36,374 nucleotides of DNA from Lachnospiraceae bacterium (GTDB taxonomy: Bacteria > Bacillota > Clostridia > Lachnospirales > Lachnospiraceae), in the NCBI GenBank assembly GCA_017443065.1, contig JAFSPF010000077.1, forward strand, positions 1 to 36,374, given 5' to 3'. This document shows positions 1-8,666 of this stretch, piece by piece. A program made the translations under genes and the position numbers. Each line of letters opens with the position of its first letter. Within the stretch, counting starts at the first letter, position 1. The notes beneath the pieces were generated by a model, which was not told the origin of the DNA, did not search any database, and worked only from the letters and a program-made list of their open reading frames with translations.

Positions 1-2
1 AG

Positions 3-1427
3 GAAGAGGAGGAAGAGGAAGAAGAATACCTCACCCCCCGCCAGAGACGGAAGGCCGAGCGCGCACGCCGCAAGGCGGAAAAACGGGAGATGAAGCGCCG
101 GAAGAAGCTGGGGCTTCTGCCATTGGAAGAAGAAGAGGAATATGAGGAAGCATACGAAGAGGAATATGAAGAAGAAGTTGAAATAGAGGAAGAGGAAGCC
201 GGGTCTGAGGAAGAAGTGTCTGAGGCGGACGAAGCCGAGGCCGAAGAAGAGGCGGCGGAAGAAGAGGCCGAAGAGGAGGCCGAAGAGGAGGCCGAAGAAG
301 AGGCGGCGGAAGAAGAAGCCGAAGAGAAGGCCGAAGAAGAAACCGAAGAGGATGAAGAGGAAGACGCGGCGGCGGATGCGGTCGATGTGATTGACGAAGA
401 AGAACCGTCCGAAGAAGAGACGGACGAAGAAGAGGAAGAGGAAGAAGAGCCGGAAGTCGAGGCAGAGAAAGAAGCCGAAGCCGAAGAAAAAACGGAAGAA
501 GCGTCCGAAGCAGAGGAAGCGTCCGGAGCAGAGGAAGCGCCCGAAGCAGTGGAGAGCGAAGAAGAACCGGCGGAAGAAACCGCTGAAGAGAAGAAAGAAG
601 AAGCCGCAGAAGAACCGGCGGAAGAAGCCGCAACCGAAGAGGAACCTTCGAAGGCTCCCGCCGCGGACAGCGGCAACCCCGTCGATGCCATGACGGACAA
701 GGAAAAGGAGCTGTACGGCCCCCTGCTGCATAATCCGCGCATCAGCAGACGCATCTTTGCGGCGGTGGACCTGCTGCGCGGAAAGAGCATGAACGGCGTG
801 ATCGTCACGGCCACGGATGAGGAGAAGGCACTGAATGTGGCCAAGGGACTGATCCGCAGCGCCACGCGTGAGGATGAGAAGTTCTCCGGCAGGGTTGCCA
901 AGGTGAAGGGCGAGGTGCTGACGGCGGAGAGCCTGCCGGGCATCTTCGAAAAGATCAGGGACGGTGCGATGATCGTCACGCACGCCTCGCATATGGAGAG
1001 TGACGCGGCAAAGGTGCTGGCGGAGCAGGCGAAGGCGCATGAGAAGGACGCGATGCTGCTGCTCCTGGATACGGACAAGCACATGCGCGTGCTGCTGCAT
1101 GACAATCCGGAAATCGCCGCGGTCTTTACGCATCAGGTGGATATCGAAAACGCGGACGAGGATTCCCTGGTCGCCTTCGGCAAGGAATACGCAAGGGAAT
1201 GCGAATACTCCATTGATGATCTGGGGCTTCTGGCGCTTCACACAAGAATCCAGGCCCTGAACACCGCGGATCATGAGGTGACGACGGACGATGTCAGGGA
1301 GATCATCGACGGGGCGATCGAAAACAGCTCCAAACGCGGCCTCGGGCATTTCATGGATGTGCTGCGCCGCAAGCGTTATGATGACGAAGACATGATTATT
1401 CTGAGAGAAAAGGATTTTCTGGAATGA
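3..1427 (+). CDS. Glu-rich protein with degenerate AAA+-like C-terminal domain (5' partial)
   Basis: The reading frame is open from the window edge, so the true start lies upstream; the first ATG at 90 follows in-frame codons that also look coding (acidic run, then a basic K/R stretch). Residues up to about codon 215 are low-complexity Glu/Ala. After about nt 690 a folded domain begins (LYGPLLHNPRISRRIFAAVD). It ends with a helical, lid-like region and a conserved-looking tail (RRKRYDDEDMIILREKDF). The order of elements resembles CbxX/SpoVK-type AAA+ modules. However, the expected P-loop position reads VIVTATDEEKALNVAKGLI, with no GxxxxGK[ST], so ATP binding is doubtful. The AAA+ kinship is inference from pattern. 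The gene overlaps glgB by ATGA. Function is unknown; a scaffold or regulatory partner is possible. Confidence 0.75.
   Translation, partial: EEEEEEEEYLTPRQRRKAERARRKAEKREMKRRKKLGLLPLEEEEEYEEAYEEEYEEEVEIEEEEAGSEEEVSEADEAEAEEEAAEEEAEEEAEEEAEEEAAEEEAEEKAEEETEEDEEEDAAADAVDVIDEEEPSEEETDEEEEEEEEPEVEAEKEAEAEEKTEEASEAEEASGAEEAPEAVESEEEPAEETAEEKKEEAAEEPAEEAATEEEPSKAPAADSGNPVDAMTDKEKELYGPLLHNPRISRRIFAAVDLLRGKSMNGVIVTATDEEKALNVAKGLIRSATREDEKFSGRVAKVKGEVLTAESLPGIFEKIRDGAMIVTHASHMESDAAKVLAEQAKAHEKDAMLLLLDTDKHMRVLLHDNPEIAAVFTHQVDIENADEDSLVAFGKEYARECEYSIDDLGLLALHTRIQALNTADHEVTTDDVREIIDGAIENSSKRGLGHFMDVLRRKRYDDEDMIILREKDFLE
232..345 (+). repeat. Short tandem repeat coding for Glu/Ala tract
   Basis: GCC-GAA-GAG-GAG-like units of 12 to 15 nt recur in tandem and encode EEAEEEAEEEAEEEA-type sequence. 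Such arrays expand and contract by slippage, but here each unit is a multiple of three, so changes would alter the length of the acidic linker without breaking the frame. Confidence 0.6.
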
Positions 1428-3346
1428 GCGTATTTATTTCAGAGGATGATGCCTATCTTTTCGGAAAAGGCAGGCACTATGATATTTACCGGAAATTAGG
1501 TGCGCATCCCTCGACGGAAAAAGGGAAAAAGGGTTATTTCTTTGCGGTCTGGGCGCCGGACGCCGCGGGCGTGCATGTGGTCGGTAACTTCAATGACTGG
1601 AACGAAAGCGCGCATCCGATGACACGCATGGAATCCTGCGGCATCTGGTCGGTCTTTATCCCCGGCATGAAGGAAAATGAGCTGTATAAGTATCTGATCA
1701 CCACGGCTTCGGGGGAAAAGCTTTATAAGGCGGATCCCTATGCGAATTATGCGGAGCTGCGTCCCGGCACCGCCTCAAAGACCTGTGATCTCTCCGGCTT
1801 CAAGTGGACGGACAAATCTTATTATGACGATCTCAAGGGGAAGGACGTCAACCGGGAGCCGCTCGCGATTTACGAATGCCATATCGGCAGTTGGATGAAG
1901 CACCCGGACGGCACGGAGGACGGCTTTTATTCCTACCGCGAATTTGCCGACCGCCTCGTGAAATACCTCAAGGAAATGCAGTACACGCATATCGAGCTGA
2001 TGGGCATCGCGGAGCATCCCTTCGACGGCTCCTGGGGCTATCAGGTGACGGGCTACTACGCGCCGACGGCGCGCTACGGCACGCCGAAGGATTTCATGTA
2101 CCTTGTGAACAAAATGCATAAACACGGCATCGGCGTGATTCTGGACTGGGTGCCTGCGCATTTCTGCCCGGACGCCCACGGTCTCGCGCGTTTTGACGGC
2201 AGCTGCATCTATGAGCATCCGGATCCGCGCAAGGGCGAGCATCCGGACTGGGGCACGCGCATCTTTAACTTTGAGAAAAACGAGGTATGCAATTTCCTGA
2301 TTGCGAATGCCCTGTACTGGATCCGGGAGTTTCATATCGACGGCCTGCGCGTGGATGCCGTGGCGTCCATGCTGTACCTGGATTACGGCAAGCAGGACGG
2401 GCAGTGGGTCGCCAACAAATACGGCGGCAAGGAAAACCTGGAGGCGATCGCCTTTTTCCGTCATTTAAACAGCGTCGTGCGCGGCACCTATCCGAATATC
2501 CTGATGATCGCGGAGGAATCGACGGCCTGGCCGGGGATCACGGCGCCCCTGGAAAAAGACGGTCTGCACTTTACCTTCAAATGGAACATGGGCTGGATGC
2601 ATGATTTCTGTGATTACATGAAGCTGGACCCGTATTTCCGGCGCGGCGCGCACAACCTGCTGACCTTCGCCATGAGCTACAACGAGGCGGAGAATTACAT
2701 CCTGCCGCTCTCCCATGACGAGGTCGTGCATCTGAAGTGCTCCATGCTGGAAAAGATGCCGGGCTTCCGCGTGGACAAGTTCGCGAATCTGCGGGCCGGC
2801 TATACCTTCATGTTCGGTCATGCCGGCAAGAAGCTTTTGTTCATGGGACAGGAGTTCGCGCAGGACCGCGAGTGGTCCGAAAAGAGAGAGCTGGACTGGT
2901 TTTTATTGGAAGATCCGCTGCATGCCGGGATGAAGAATTATGTCCGGGATCTCTTAAAGCTGTACCGCAAATACCCGGCGATGTACCGTTATGACAACAG
3001 CTGGGAGGGCTTTGAGTGGATCAACGCGGATGACGCCGACCGCAGCATCTACAGCTTCATGCGCAAGGACGGGACCGGAAAGGGCGATCTCCTCTTTGTC
3101 ATCAATATGACGCCGATGAAGCGGGAGGGGTTCCGTGTGGGCGTGCCCCGTGCAGGCACATACGTCAAACTCCTGGATTCCTCCGCCGCGGCATACGCGG
3201 AGGAAGCGACGGGTGACATCCCCGCAAAGATCAAAAGCGTGAAGGGACTCTGTGATTACCGCGAACATTCGATCGGTTTTGAGCTGCCCCCCTACGCTGC
3301 GGTGGTATTTTTACTGCCGAAGGCGCCCTCCGGAAAACATAATTGA
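1424..3346 (+). CDS. glgB: 1,4-alpha-glucan branching enzyme (GH13)
   Basis: This enzyme cuts alpha-1,4 glucan chains and re-joins them as alpha-1,6 branches during cytoplasmic glycogen synthesis. The 640-residue protein has an N-terminal CBM48-like beta-sandwich (about residues 10-115, with HVVGNFNDWNE), a GH13 barrel and a C-terminal beta domain. The GH13 catalytic set is visible: Asp311 in DGLRVDAVAS, Glu364 in MIAEEST and Asp432 in LSHDEVVH. The length fits the shorter branching enzymes that lack the extra N-terminal domain of the E. coli type. The start ATG overlaps the upstream stop codon (ATGA) and has only a weak ribosome site, which suggests translational coupling. No other glycogen gene is in the window, so its place in a larger glycogen cluster cannot be judged. 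Confidence 0.96.
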   Translation: MSVFISEDDAYLFGKGRHYDIYRKLGAHPSTEKGKKGYFFAVWAPDAAGVHVVGNFNDWNESAHPMTRMESCGIWSVFIPGMKENELYKYLITTASGEKLYKADPYANYAELRPGTASKTCDLSGFKWTDKSYYDDLKGKDVNREPLAIYECHIGSWMKHPDGTEDGFYSYREFADRLVKYLKEMQYTHIELMGIAEHPFDGSWGYQVTGYYAPTARYGTPKDFMYLVNKMHKHGIGVILDWVPAHFCPDAHGLARFDGSCIYEHPDPRKGEHPDWGTRIFNFEKNEVCNFLIANALYWIREFHIDGLRVDAVASMLYLDYGKQDGQWVANKYGGKENLEAIAFFRHLNSVVRGTYPNILMIAEESTAWPGITAPLEKDGLHFTFKWNMGWMHDFCDYMKLDPYFRRGAHNLLTFAMSYNEAENYILPLSHDEVVHLKCSMLEKMPGFRVDKFANLRAGYTFMFGHAGKKLLFMGQEFAQDREWSEKRELDWFLLEDPLHAGMKNYVRDLLKLYRKYPAMYRYDNSWEGFEWINADDADRSIYSFMRKDGTGKGDLLFVINMTPMKREGFRVGVPRAGTYVKLLDSSAAAYAEEATGDIPAKIKSVKGLCDYREHSIGFELPPYAAVVFLLPKAPSGKHN

Positions 3347-3463
3347 AGCCAATGCCGAATGATTGCAAGTGCGGTGGAGGTGAAAGTTCAGCGTGATCCG
3401 GATTTTTTATGCCACGAGATGTTAAAAAGCTGTATCATAGTGATTGTATGCCAGGGGGTGAAG

Positions 3464-4060
3464 ATGGATACTTTACAGGGTGACATGAAAAAGGCGATAG
3501 AGCGGTGTCTCATTTGCATTGCGGCACTTCTCCTGATATGCATGCTTTCATCCTGCGCAATGGCGGAGAAAGAAAAAGAACAGCTGGAAGTGCTTCACAC
3601 GGAGGTGATCACAGCGGAAAATCTTGCACCTCAGCAAAATATGGCGCTTCAACAAACGGGGTTACTCCCGAAACGGAACACCAGCGAGCGTGTGGTGAGA
3701 AAAGAATCGGACATACCGATACTCTCTTATCCGGAGGAAAGGGTTACCACATTTACGTATAAGGTTTCCTCAAAGTACTGCGAAGAACCGTTCACGGCGT
3801 ACATTCCGGTCAGGTTATATAACAATGGATCGTTCCGGCAGATCGATGCTGTTCTAAATCCGTATATCGTGCCGCTGCATGCGGATCAGTGGCAGGTGGA
3901 ATCCATTATGATTACTGTTCTTCCTGCGGACGGAAAGGAACATCCGACAACTTCCCTGGAATACAGGATAGACGGAAATCTGTATCATTTGAACGAAGAA
4001 AGTAACGAGATGATACGAATTGGTTTTTATGAGGGGGGCAGGATGGATCTGTATCCCTGA
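3464..4060 (+). CDS. Small orphan lipoprotein
   Basis: I do not recognise the family. The frame is open from 3359, but the ATG at 3464 has a strong AGGGGGTG ribosome site just upstream and gives a proper lipoprotein signal: charged start, hydrophobic stretch and lipobox LSSC with the lipidated Cys at residue 31. An ATG at 3485 (MKKAIER) is a second candidate. The mature part is about 167 residues. Its N-terminal third is rich in Glu/Gln; the rest looks like a mixed-beta domain (FTYKVSSKYCEEPFTAYIPV, then LEYRIDGNLYHLNEESNEM). Base composition is more AT-rich than glgB or the flagellar genes, and it is flanked by a terminator at 4098-4135. It probably sits on the outer face of the membrane. 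Function is unknown. Confidence 0.75.
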   Translation: MDTLQGDMKKAIERCLICIAALLLICMLSSCAMAEKEKEQLEVLHTEVITAENLAPQQNMALQQTGLLPKRNTSERVVRKESDIPILSYPEERVTTFTYKVSSKYCEEPFTAYIPVRLYNNGSFRQIDAVLNPYIVPLHADQWQVESIMITVLPADGKEHPTTSLEYRIDGNLYHLNEESNEMIRIGFYEGGRMDLYP

Positions 4061-4070
4061 TGAACGGGGC

Positions 4071-4097
4071 TAAGGATTTTTGCAAATAAGCCGAAAT
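4071..4097 (+). promoter_or_regulatory. Candidate sigma-28 (flagellar) promoter
   Basis: TAAG at 4071-4074, a 15-nt spacer and GCCGAAAT at 4090-4097 match the sigma-28/sigma-D consensus TAAA-N15-GCCGATAA at 3 of 4 and 6 of 8 positions, with exact spacing. It lies 87 nt upstream of the flagellin-linked 1069-residue gene. The predicted transcription start (about 4103) falls inside the 5' arm of the terminator hairpin, so the new transcript would carry only a broken hairpin. Confidence 0.5.
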
Positions 4098-4135
4098 AAA
4101 GAGTGACCGGAAGGGACGCCGGACACTCTTTTTTT
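4098..4135 (+). terminator. Rho-independent terminator after the lipoprotein gene
   Basis: AGAGTGACCGG and CCGGACACTCT form an 11-position stem with one A-A mismatch around an 8-nt loop. A run of seven T residues follows at once. It is placed about 40 nt after the stop codon at 4060. Confidence 0.85.
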
Positions 4136-4183
4136 GGTTTTCTTATCCTTCACGGATGAAGCTGAGAAACCCCAGGGAATGAT

Positions 4184-7100
4184 ATGAGAAATGATATGGC
4201 AGTACAGGCCTTAGAACCCAGGGTTTCAGGCAAAAACTATACGCAGGACAATTTGTTCGCAACGGATGTTCGGGCGCAGCAGGCCGCCCCGGCCGGAAAG
4301 ACCGGTTTGCAGGATGCCTTTCGTGTGGACTTAAAATCGGCGCAGGTACCCGGTGCCGCCTCCGGCAGGCGCGGGACGGAGCTTCTGCAGGCGCAGAATC
4401 CGCAGGAGATGACAGCCTCCCGCAACATGGACGTGCTGCTGGCGCATACGCTTTCCCCCGAAGACGCAAAAAAGGCCCGCGAGGACGGCTATAACCCCGC
4501 AGAGATTGAGGCGGGTGAGACCGTCACGATGATCGATCATATCAAGGCCTCCCTCCTACAGTCCGGTGTGGAGGTTTCCGGCGTGACGGATGATCTGGAT
4601 CCGGCCGTATTAAAGGAAATCACCGGCAGCGAGGCCTATGCGCAGGAGCTTTTAAAGGCCTTTTCGGAAAATGATCTCCCCCTGACAAAGGATAACGTTT
4701 CCGCCGTGCAGGATGCGGTTTCCCGCGCTTCGCAGTTAACCGCACCGGATACGGATGCCATCCTGTATCTCGTGGAAAACGAGCTGCCGGCAGGCGTGGA
4801 CGCGCTTTACCTTGCGGCGCATGCCTCGAAGGGCTTTCAGGGAGCGGGCGGCGGCTATTTTGCAGAAGAGGGCGGCTATCTTGCCAAAGCGGGCGAGGGC
4901 GGCACGTCGGAAACGCTGCAGAAGCAGATCGATGAGGTGATCACAAGGAGCGGGCTTTCCCCCGCGGACGAAGGCATACAAAAAGAAGCGAAAACGATGC
5001 TGGAGAACGGCGTTGCGCTGACCCCGGCACATCTGGGAAAGGCGCATTCGATCGGCGCGCTGACCTTCCCTTTGGAAAGAGAAACGGTCGTGAAGGCGGC
5101 CGCGGCGGCGATTGCCGCGGGAAAAAGTGCCGGCGAAGGCGATCTGACTGATCCGCGCGGGATCCTGGAAAAGGCCGTGGAGGCCGACCGCGCCGTGCGT
5201 GCGGTGACGGACGCGGATCTTGCGGCGGCTGTCATGGCGCAGGAGGACGAGGGCGCGGAGCTGACCCTACAGGACGTGACGGATGCGGCGGCAACAGACC
5301 GGACACCCTTGCGCCCGGCGGAGCTTTACACGGGTGAGGCGCAGCAGGCCCCCGTGGACACGACCGCACTCAGCCCGGCGCAGGAGGCACGCTTCCTCGA
5401 AAGCCGTCTGCAGATGGAGGAGATCCGGCTCTCCATGAGCGTTTCCGCGAATCTGACGATGCTGCGCTCCGGCTTTTCGATTGACACGGCACCGCTTTCC
5501 GCCCTGGTGGACGAGCTGCGCAATGCCGTGGAGCAGAACGCAAAGGCCCTGTTCGGCGGCGCGGACGCGGCGGCGATCTCCCGCGTGAGCCTGACATACC
5601 AAGCCTCCGCCAGCTACACCATGACCAATGCGGCAGCGGCTTACCGCCTGTATGCCGAGACGAATATCAAGGTCGAATACCTCCGCTCTGACATGCCGGT
5701 GGGCGTGCTCGGTGCGGTGGCGGACGAATTCAAGACCGATACCTTAGACGATATCTTCTCCCGGGCCACCACCTGGAAGCTGGCAAACAGCGCCTACGAG
5801 ACGATGCAGACGGAGGTCAGAAGGGACCTCGGGGACAGCTTCGAAAAGGCCTTCGGCAATGCGGACGCGCTGCTTCAGGACATCGGGATGGAGGCCAATA
5901 AGCAGAACCTGCGTGCCGTAAGGATCCTCGGCTACAACCGCATGGAAATCAGCGTGGAAAACGTCAGCCGCATACGCGAAACGGATGCGATGCTGGACGA
6001 TATTCTGAGGGATTTAAAGCCGGCGGCGGTGCTGGATATGATCCGTGACGGCAAAAACCCGCTCCGCATGTCCATGGAGGAGCTGGCGCAGGAGCTTAGG
6101 GGACGCACGGAGAAGCTTTCCGACAGCGAGGACAAATACGCGCGCTTCCTGTATAAGCTGGAGCAGTCCGGCGAGATCACGCAGGCGGAGCGCAGCTCCT
6201 ATATCGGGATTTACCGGATGTTTGAGACCCTGCAGAAGACGGATCATGCCGCGATCGGCACGCTCTTAAACACCGGCGCGGAAATGACGATTGCAAATCT
6301 CTTAACCGCGACGCGCACCGTGCGCACGGCACAGGGCGCGGGCGTGGAGCTTGCCGCGGATGACGGCGGGGTTACAAAAGGACGCATCACCAACGCGATC
6401 GAAACGCAGATTGAGAGCGCGTTTATTTATTACCGCGCGGAGGCCGACAGGGCCTATGCGCATCTGGCACCGGAAAAACTGCAGCAGCTTGCGGATCCGG
6501 AGAGCATGGCGCTTCCCGCCTTTGCGGAGGCCATGGAGGAGCTGCCGGAGGATACGGCGGCGGAGCGCAGGCTGGATGAGCAGCAGCTGAACGCCATGCG
6601 CGAGGCGCTTTCCGGCGATGCGAAGAGTACGGCCAGAGAGGATGCCGCAAAGGCGCTGGAAGCGGGCGATCTTCCCCTGACGACGCATCTGATCGAAGCC
6701 ATGCGCGCACTCGCCGCGGGCAGGAGCCGCGGCACAAAGGAAACGCTCTGGGAAGAGGGGGCGCGCCTTTCGGAGGAGACGGAGGCAGGCGGCGAAGTGC
6801 GTGAAGCGCTGGAAGCCATGCGGGAATTCACCTCCGCGGAGGACGAGACGGCGGCTTACCGGGCCGGCGCGGACAGACTGCAGCAGAGCCTGCAGGAAAT
6901 CATGGCGGACGCCCGCACGACCTATACGCAGTATATGGCGGCAGCCTCCCTGCAGCGGCAGGTTTCGACGGCATCTTTGCTGGCGGAGCAGGGCTCCTTT
7001 GAGATTCCGGTGGAGGCAAACGGCAGGACGGTTTCCATGCAGGTCACGCTGACGGCGGACAGCGGACAGGGTTCCGCCGTTTCAATCACATATGATACGG

Positions 7101-7393
7101 GTGAATTTGGAACGGTGGCCGCGCAGATGCGCATCGAAGAGCAGACCGTTTTCGCCAGCATTTCCACCACCTACGGCAGGACACCGCAGGTGCAGAGCTT
7201 CATGGAGCAGGTCGTGGAACGCCTGCAAACAGGGATTTCCAGAGAAGAACACCTGTTATCTGATATTTCATCACAGGTGATATTATATAATGCAAAAACG
7301 TCGGAGGCAGCGCTTCCGCAGCGCGGGGAAAAGAGCAATACAAAACAACTGTTACGATTGGCAAGGGTGTTTACGCAGGCAGTAATGAACTAA
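4184..7393 (+). CDS. Large flagellin-adjacent protein, FliK-like C-terminus (DUF6240-like)
   Basis: This 1069-residue, Ala/Glu/Asp-rich, mostly helical protein has no signal peptide or membrane segment. It lies directly upstream of flagellin. The ATG at 4184 has AGGGA six bases before it. A central segment near nt 5390-5530 (LQMEEIRLSMSVSANLTMLR, then GFSIDTAPLSALVDELRNAV) resembles the uncharacterised clostridial flagellar family I know as DUF6240; the label is from memory. Near residues 938-1025 a beta-rich block (IPVEANGRTVSMQVTLTADS, DTGEFGTVAAQMRIEEQTVF, VQSFMEQVVERLQ) has the order of the FliK C-terminal hook-length domain: a strand pair, a G-x-V-x-x-x-h strand, then a helix. A FliK-like export or hook-length role is inference. 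The gene is probably transcribed from the sigma-28-like site at 4071, possibly with flagellin. Confidence 0.8.
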   Translation: MRNDMAVQALEPRVSGKNYTQDNLFATDVRAQQAAPAGKTGLQDAFRVDLKSAQVPGAASGRRGTELLQAQNPQEMTASRNMDVLLAHTLSPEDAKKAREDGYNPAEIEAGETVTMIDHIKASLLQSGVEVSGVTDDLDPAVLKEITGSEAYAQELLKAFSENDLPLTKDNVSAVQDAVSRASQLTAPDTDAILYLVENELPAGVDALYLAAHASKGFQGAGGGYFAEEGGYLAKAGEGGTSETLQKQIDEVITRSGLSPADEGIQKEAKTMLENGVALTPAHLGKAHSIGALTFPLERETVVKAAAAAIAAGKSAGEGDLTDPRGILEKAVEADRAVRAVTDADLAAAVMAQEDEGAELTLQDVTDAAATDRTPLRPAELYTGEAQQAPVDTTALSPAQEARFLESRLQMEEIRLSMSVSANLTMLRSGFSIDTAPLSALVDELRNAVEQNAKALFGGADAAAISRVSLTYQASASYTMTNAAAAYRLYAETNIKVEYLRSDMPVGVLGAVADEFKTDTLDDIFSRATTWKLANSAYETMQTEVRRDLGDSFEKAFGNADALLQDIGMEANKQNLRAVRILGYNRMEISVENVSRIRETDAMLDDILRDLKPAAVLDMIRDGKNPLRMSMEELAQELRGRTEKLSDSEDKYARFLYKLEQSGEITQAERSSYIGIYRMFETLQKTDHAAIGTLLNTGAEMTIANLLTATRTVRTAQGAGVELAADDGGVTKGRITNAIETQIESAFIYYRAEADRAYAHLAPEKLQQLADPESMALPAFAEAMEELPEDTAAERRLDEQQLNAMREALSGDAKSTAREDAAKALEAGDLPLTTHLIEAMRALAAGRSRGTKETLWEEGARLSEETEAGGEVREALEAMREFTSAEDETAAYRAGADRLQQSLQEIMADARTTYTQYMAAASLQRQVSTASLLAEQGSFEIPVEANGRTVSMQVTLTADSGQGSAVSITYDTGEFGTVAAQMRIEEQTVFASISTTYGRTPQVQSFMEQVVERLQTGISREEHLLSDISSQVILYNAKTSEAALPQRGEKSNTKQLLRLARVFTQAVMN
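7250..7291 (+). promoter_or_regulatory. Possible flagellin promoter with inverted repeat
   Basis: Inside the 3' end of the preceding gene, CACCTGT (7250-7256) and ACAGGTG (7273-7279) form a perfect 7-bp inverted repeat. It abuts TGATATTAT (an extended -10 form) and an exact TATAAT at 7286-7291, which is striking in this GC-rich DNA. No good -35 element is visible, so promoter activity is uncertain. It would give flagellin a leader of about 155 nt. Confidence 0.3.
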
Positions 7394-7406
7394 AGGCGGG
7401 AAACTA

Positions 7407-7448
7407 GGAGACCAAAGGACGGTCTCCAAGTGCTCATAGCAGAAAGGA
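7407..7448 (+). promoter_or_regulatory. Flagellin leader hairpin, candidate two-site CsrA target
   Basis: GGAGACC (7407-7413) and GGTCTCC (7421-7427) pair perfectly around the 7-nt loop AAAGGAC, which displays GGA. A second GGA (7446-7448) lies in the flagellin ribosome site AAAGGA, 29 nt downstream. CsrA dimers are known to bridge a GGA in a hairpin loop and one at the ribosome site, as in the Bacillus subtilis hag leader. No csrA or fliW gene lies in this window, so the regulator itself is not seen. Confidence 0.5.
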
Positions 7449-7455
7449 ACAGGTT

Positions 7456-8655
7456 ATGAAAGTCAACTACAACGCACAGGCCATCATCGCCAACAACAAG
7501 CTGCAGATCAATGACAACAAGCTGTCGGAATCGATCGGACGTCTGTCCACGGGCTTAAAGATCAAGAACGCCAAGGACAATCCTTCGGGACTGGCCATGG
7601 CGAGGCGCATGAACGCACAGATCGAGAGCATGAAGGTGGCCGGCGATTCCACCAAGGACGGCATCAACATCATCAAGACGGCGGACGGGGTCCTCGGTGA
7701 AATCCACGGCATCCTGCAGCGCATGAACGAGCTGGCGGTCAAGGGCTCCACGGACACGATCACGGAAACGGACCGTGACTATATCGAATCCGAATTTATG
7801 GCACTGAAGGATGAGATCGAACGCATTGCGAAAACAACGGAATTCAACGGACAGACGCTCCTCGACGGCACCTTTGATTACAGGGGCTATGCGACGACGG
7901 GCGGAACGATTACCGGAAACAAAATCGTCGGCGGCGCCACGGACCCGAACATCCGGGTGGCGTCCTACTCCGACAATATGGCGGGCAGACAGTACCAGAT
8001 ACAGGGGATGAATGTCAGCTATGATGAAACGGAAAAACAGTTGCACGGCCTTGGAACGGGAGCCACCGTGAGTGTGCTGGATGTGGCAAACGGCAACCCG
8101 CTGAACATGACGGTGAAGCAGGTGGACGGCGACCTGGTGAAGCTGGAGGACAATGAGGGCAGGGAGCTTTCCGTCAGCATCCGCGATGATTACAGCGGAA
8201 ACATCGAACTGGATCTGACCGACATCGGCCCCATGAGTGTGCAGATCGGCGCCAACGAAGGACAGCTTCTTGACATACGGATTCCGGCGGTCAACCTGAC
8301 AAGCCTCGGCCTGTTCGGTGCCAGCCTGAAATCCAGTATGAACAATTTTGACGGTTCGCGCATCACGGAGTCCGAAGCCTCCCGCAAGGCGATCGATTCC
8401 ATCAAGGGCGCCCTGGCCTATGTCTCCAGCCTTCGCGCCTCGCTCGGCGCTTACCAGAACCGCCTTGAGAAGACGGATGCGAACCTTGACTCCACGGGCG
8501 AGAACATGACGGCCTCCTATTCGCAGATCATGGACGTTGACATGGCGGAGGAGATGACCACCTACTCCACACAGCAGGTTCTCTCCCAGGCCGGCGTCTC
8601 CGTCCTCGCGCAGGCGAACGAACGCGCAAGTTTAGCACTTCAGTTATTGCAGTAA
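7456..8655 (+). CDS. fliC: Flagellin
   Basis: This is the main structural subunit of the flagellar filament, secreted by the flagellar export system and polymerised at the tip. The 399-residue protein has the conserved N-terminal D0/D1 helices (about 1-145, with SIGRLSTGLKIKNAKDNPSG) and C-terminal D1/D0 helices (about 300-399, with SLRASLGAYQNRLEKT and the end ASLALQLLQ). A short variable middle of about 150 residues (about 146-290) is beta-rich. There is no signal peptide, as expected. The start has AAAGGA seven bases upstream and sits behind a GGA-loop hairpin. fliS follows, with its ribosome site overlapping the flagellin stop codon, so the two are co-expressed. A single flagellin copy is present in the window. 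Confidence 0.97.
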   Translation: MKVNYNAQAIIANNKLQINDNKLSESIGRLSTGLKIKNAKDNPSGLAMARRMNAQIESMKVAGDSTKDGINIIKTADGVLGEIHGILQRMNELAVKGSTDTITETDRDYIESEFMALKDEIERIAKTTEFNGQTLLDGTFDYRGYATTGGTITGNKIVGGATDPNIRVASYSDNMAGRQYQIQGMNVSYDETEKQLHGLGTGATVSVLDVANGNPLNMTVKQVDGDLVKLEDNEGRELSVSIRDDYSGNIELDLTDIGPMSVQIGANEGQLLDIRIPAVNLTSLGLFGASLKSSMNNFDGSRITESEASRKAIDSIKGALAYVSSLRASLGAYQNRLEKTDANLDSTGENMTASYSQIMDVDMAEEMTTYSTQQVLSQAGVSVLAQANERASLALQLLQ

Positions 8656-8666
8656 AGGAGCAAACC

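Noticed and set aside
31-633. Minus-strand Leu/Pro-rich frame of 200 codons
   Set aside because: It is the antisense of the Glu-rich repeat (GAA/GAG read backwards as TTC/CTC); composition follows directly from the repeat and there is no ribosome site.
7391-7417. Sigma-28 promoter directly before flagellin (TAAA-N15-GACCAAAG)
   Set aside because: Only 4 of 8 bases fit in the second box, and the TAAA is the stop codon of the previous gene; the hairpin explains this stretch better.
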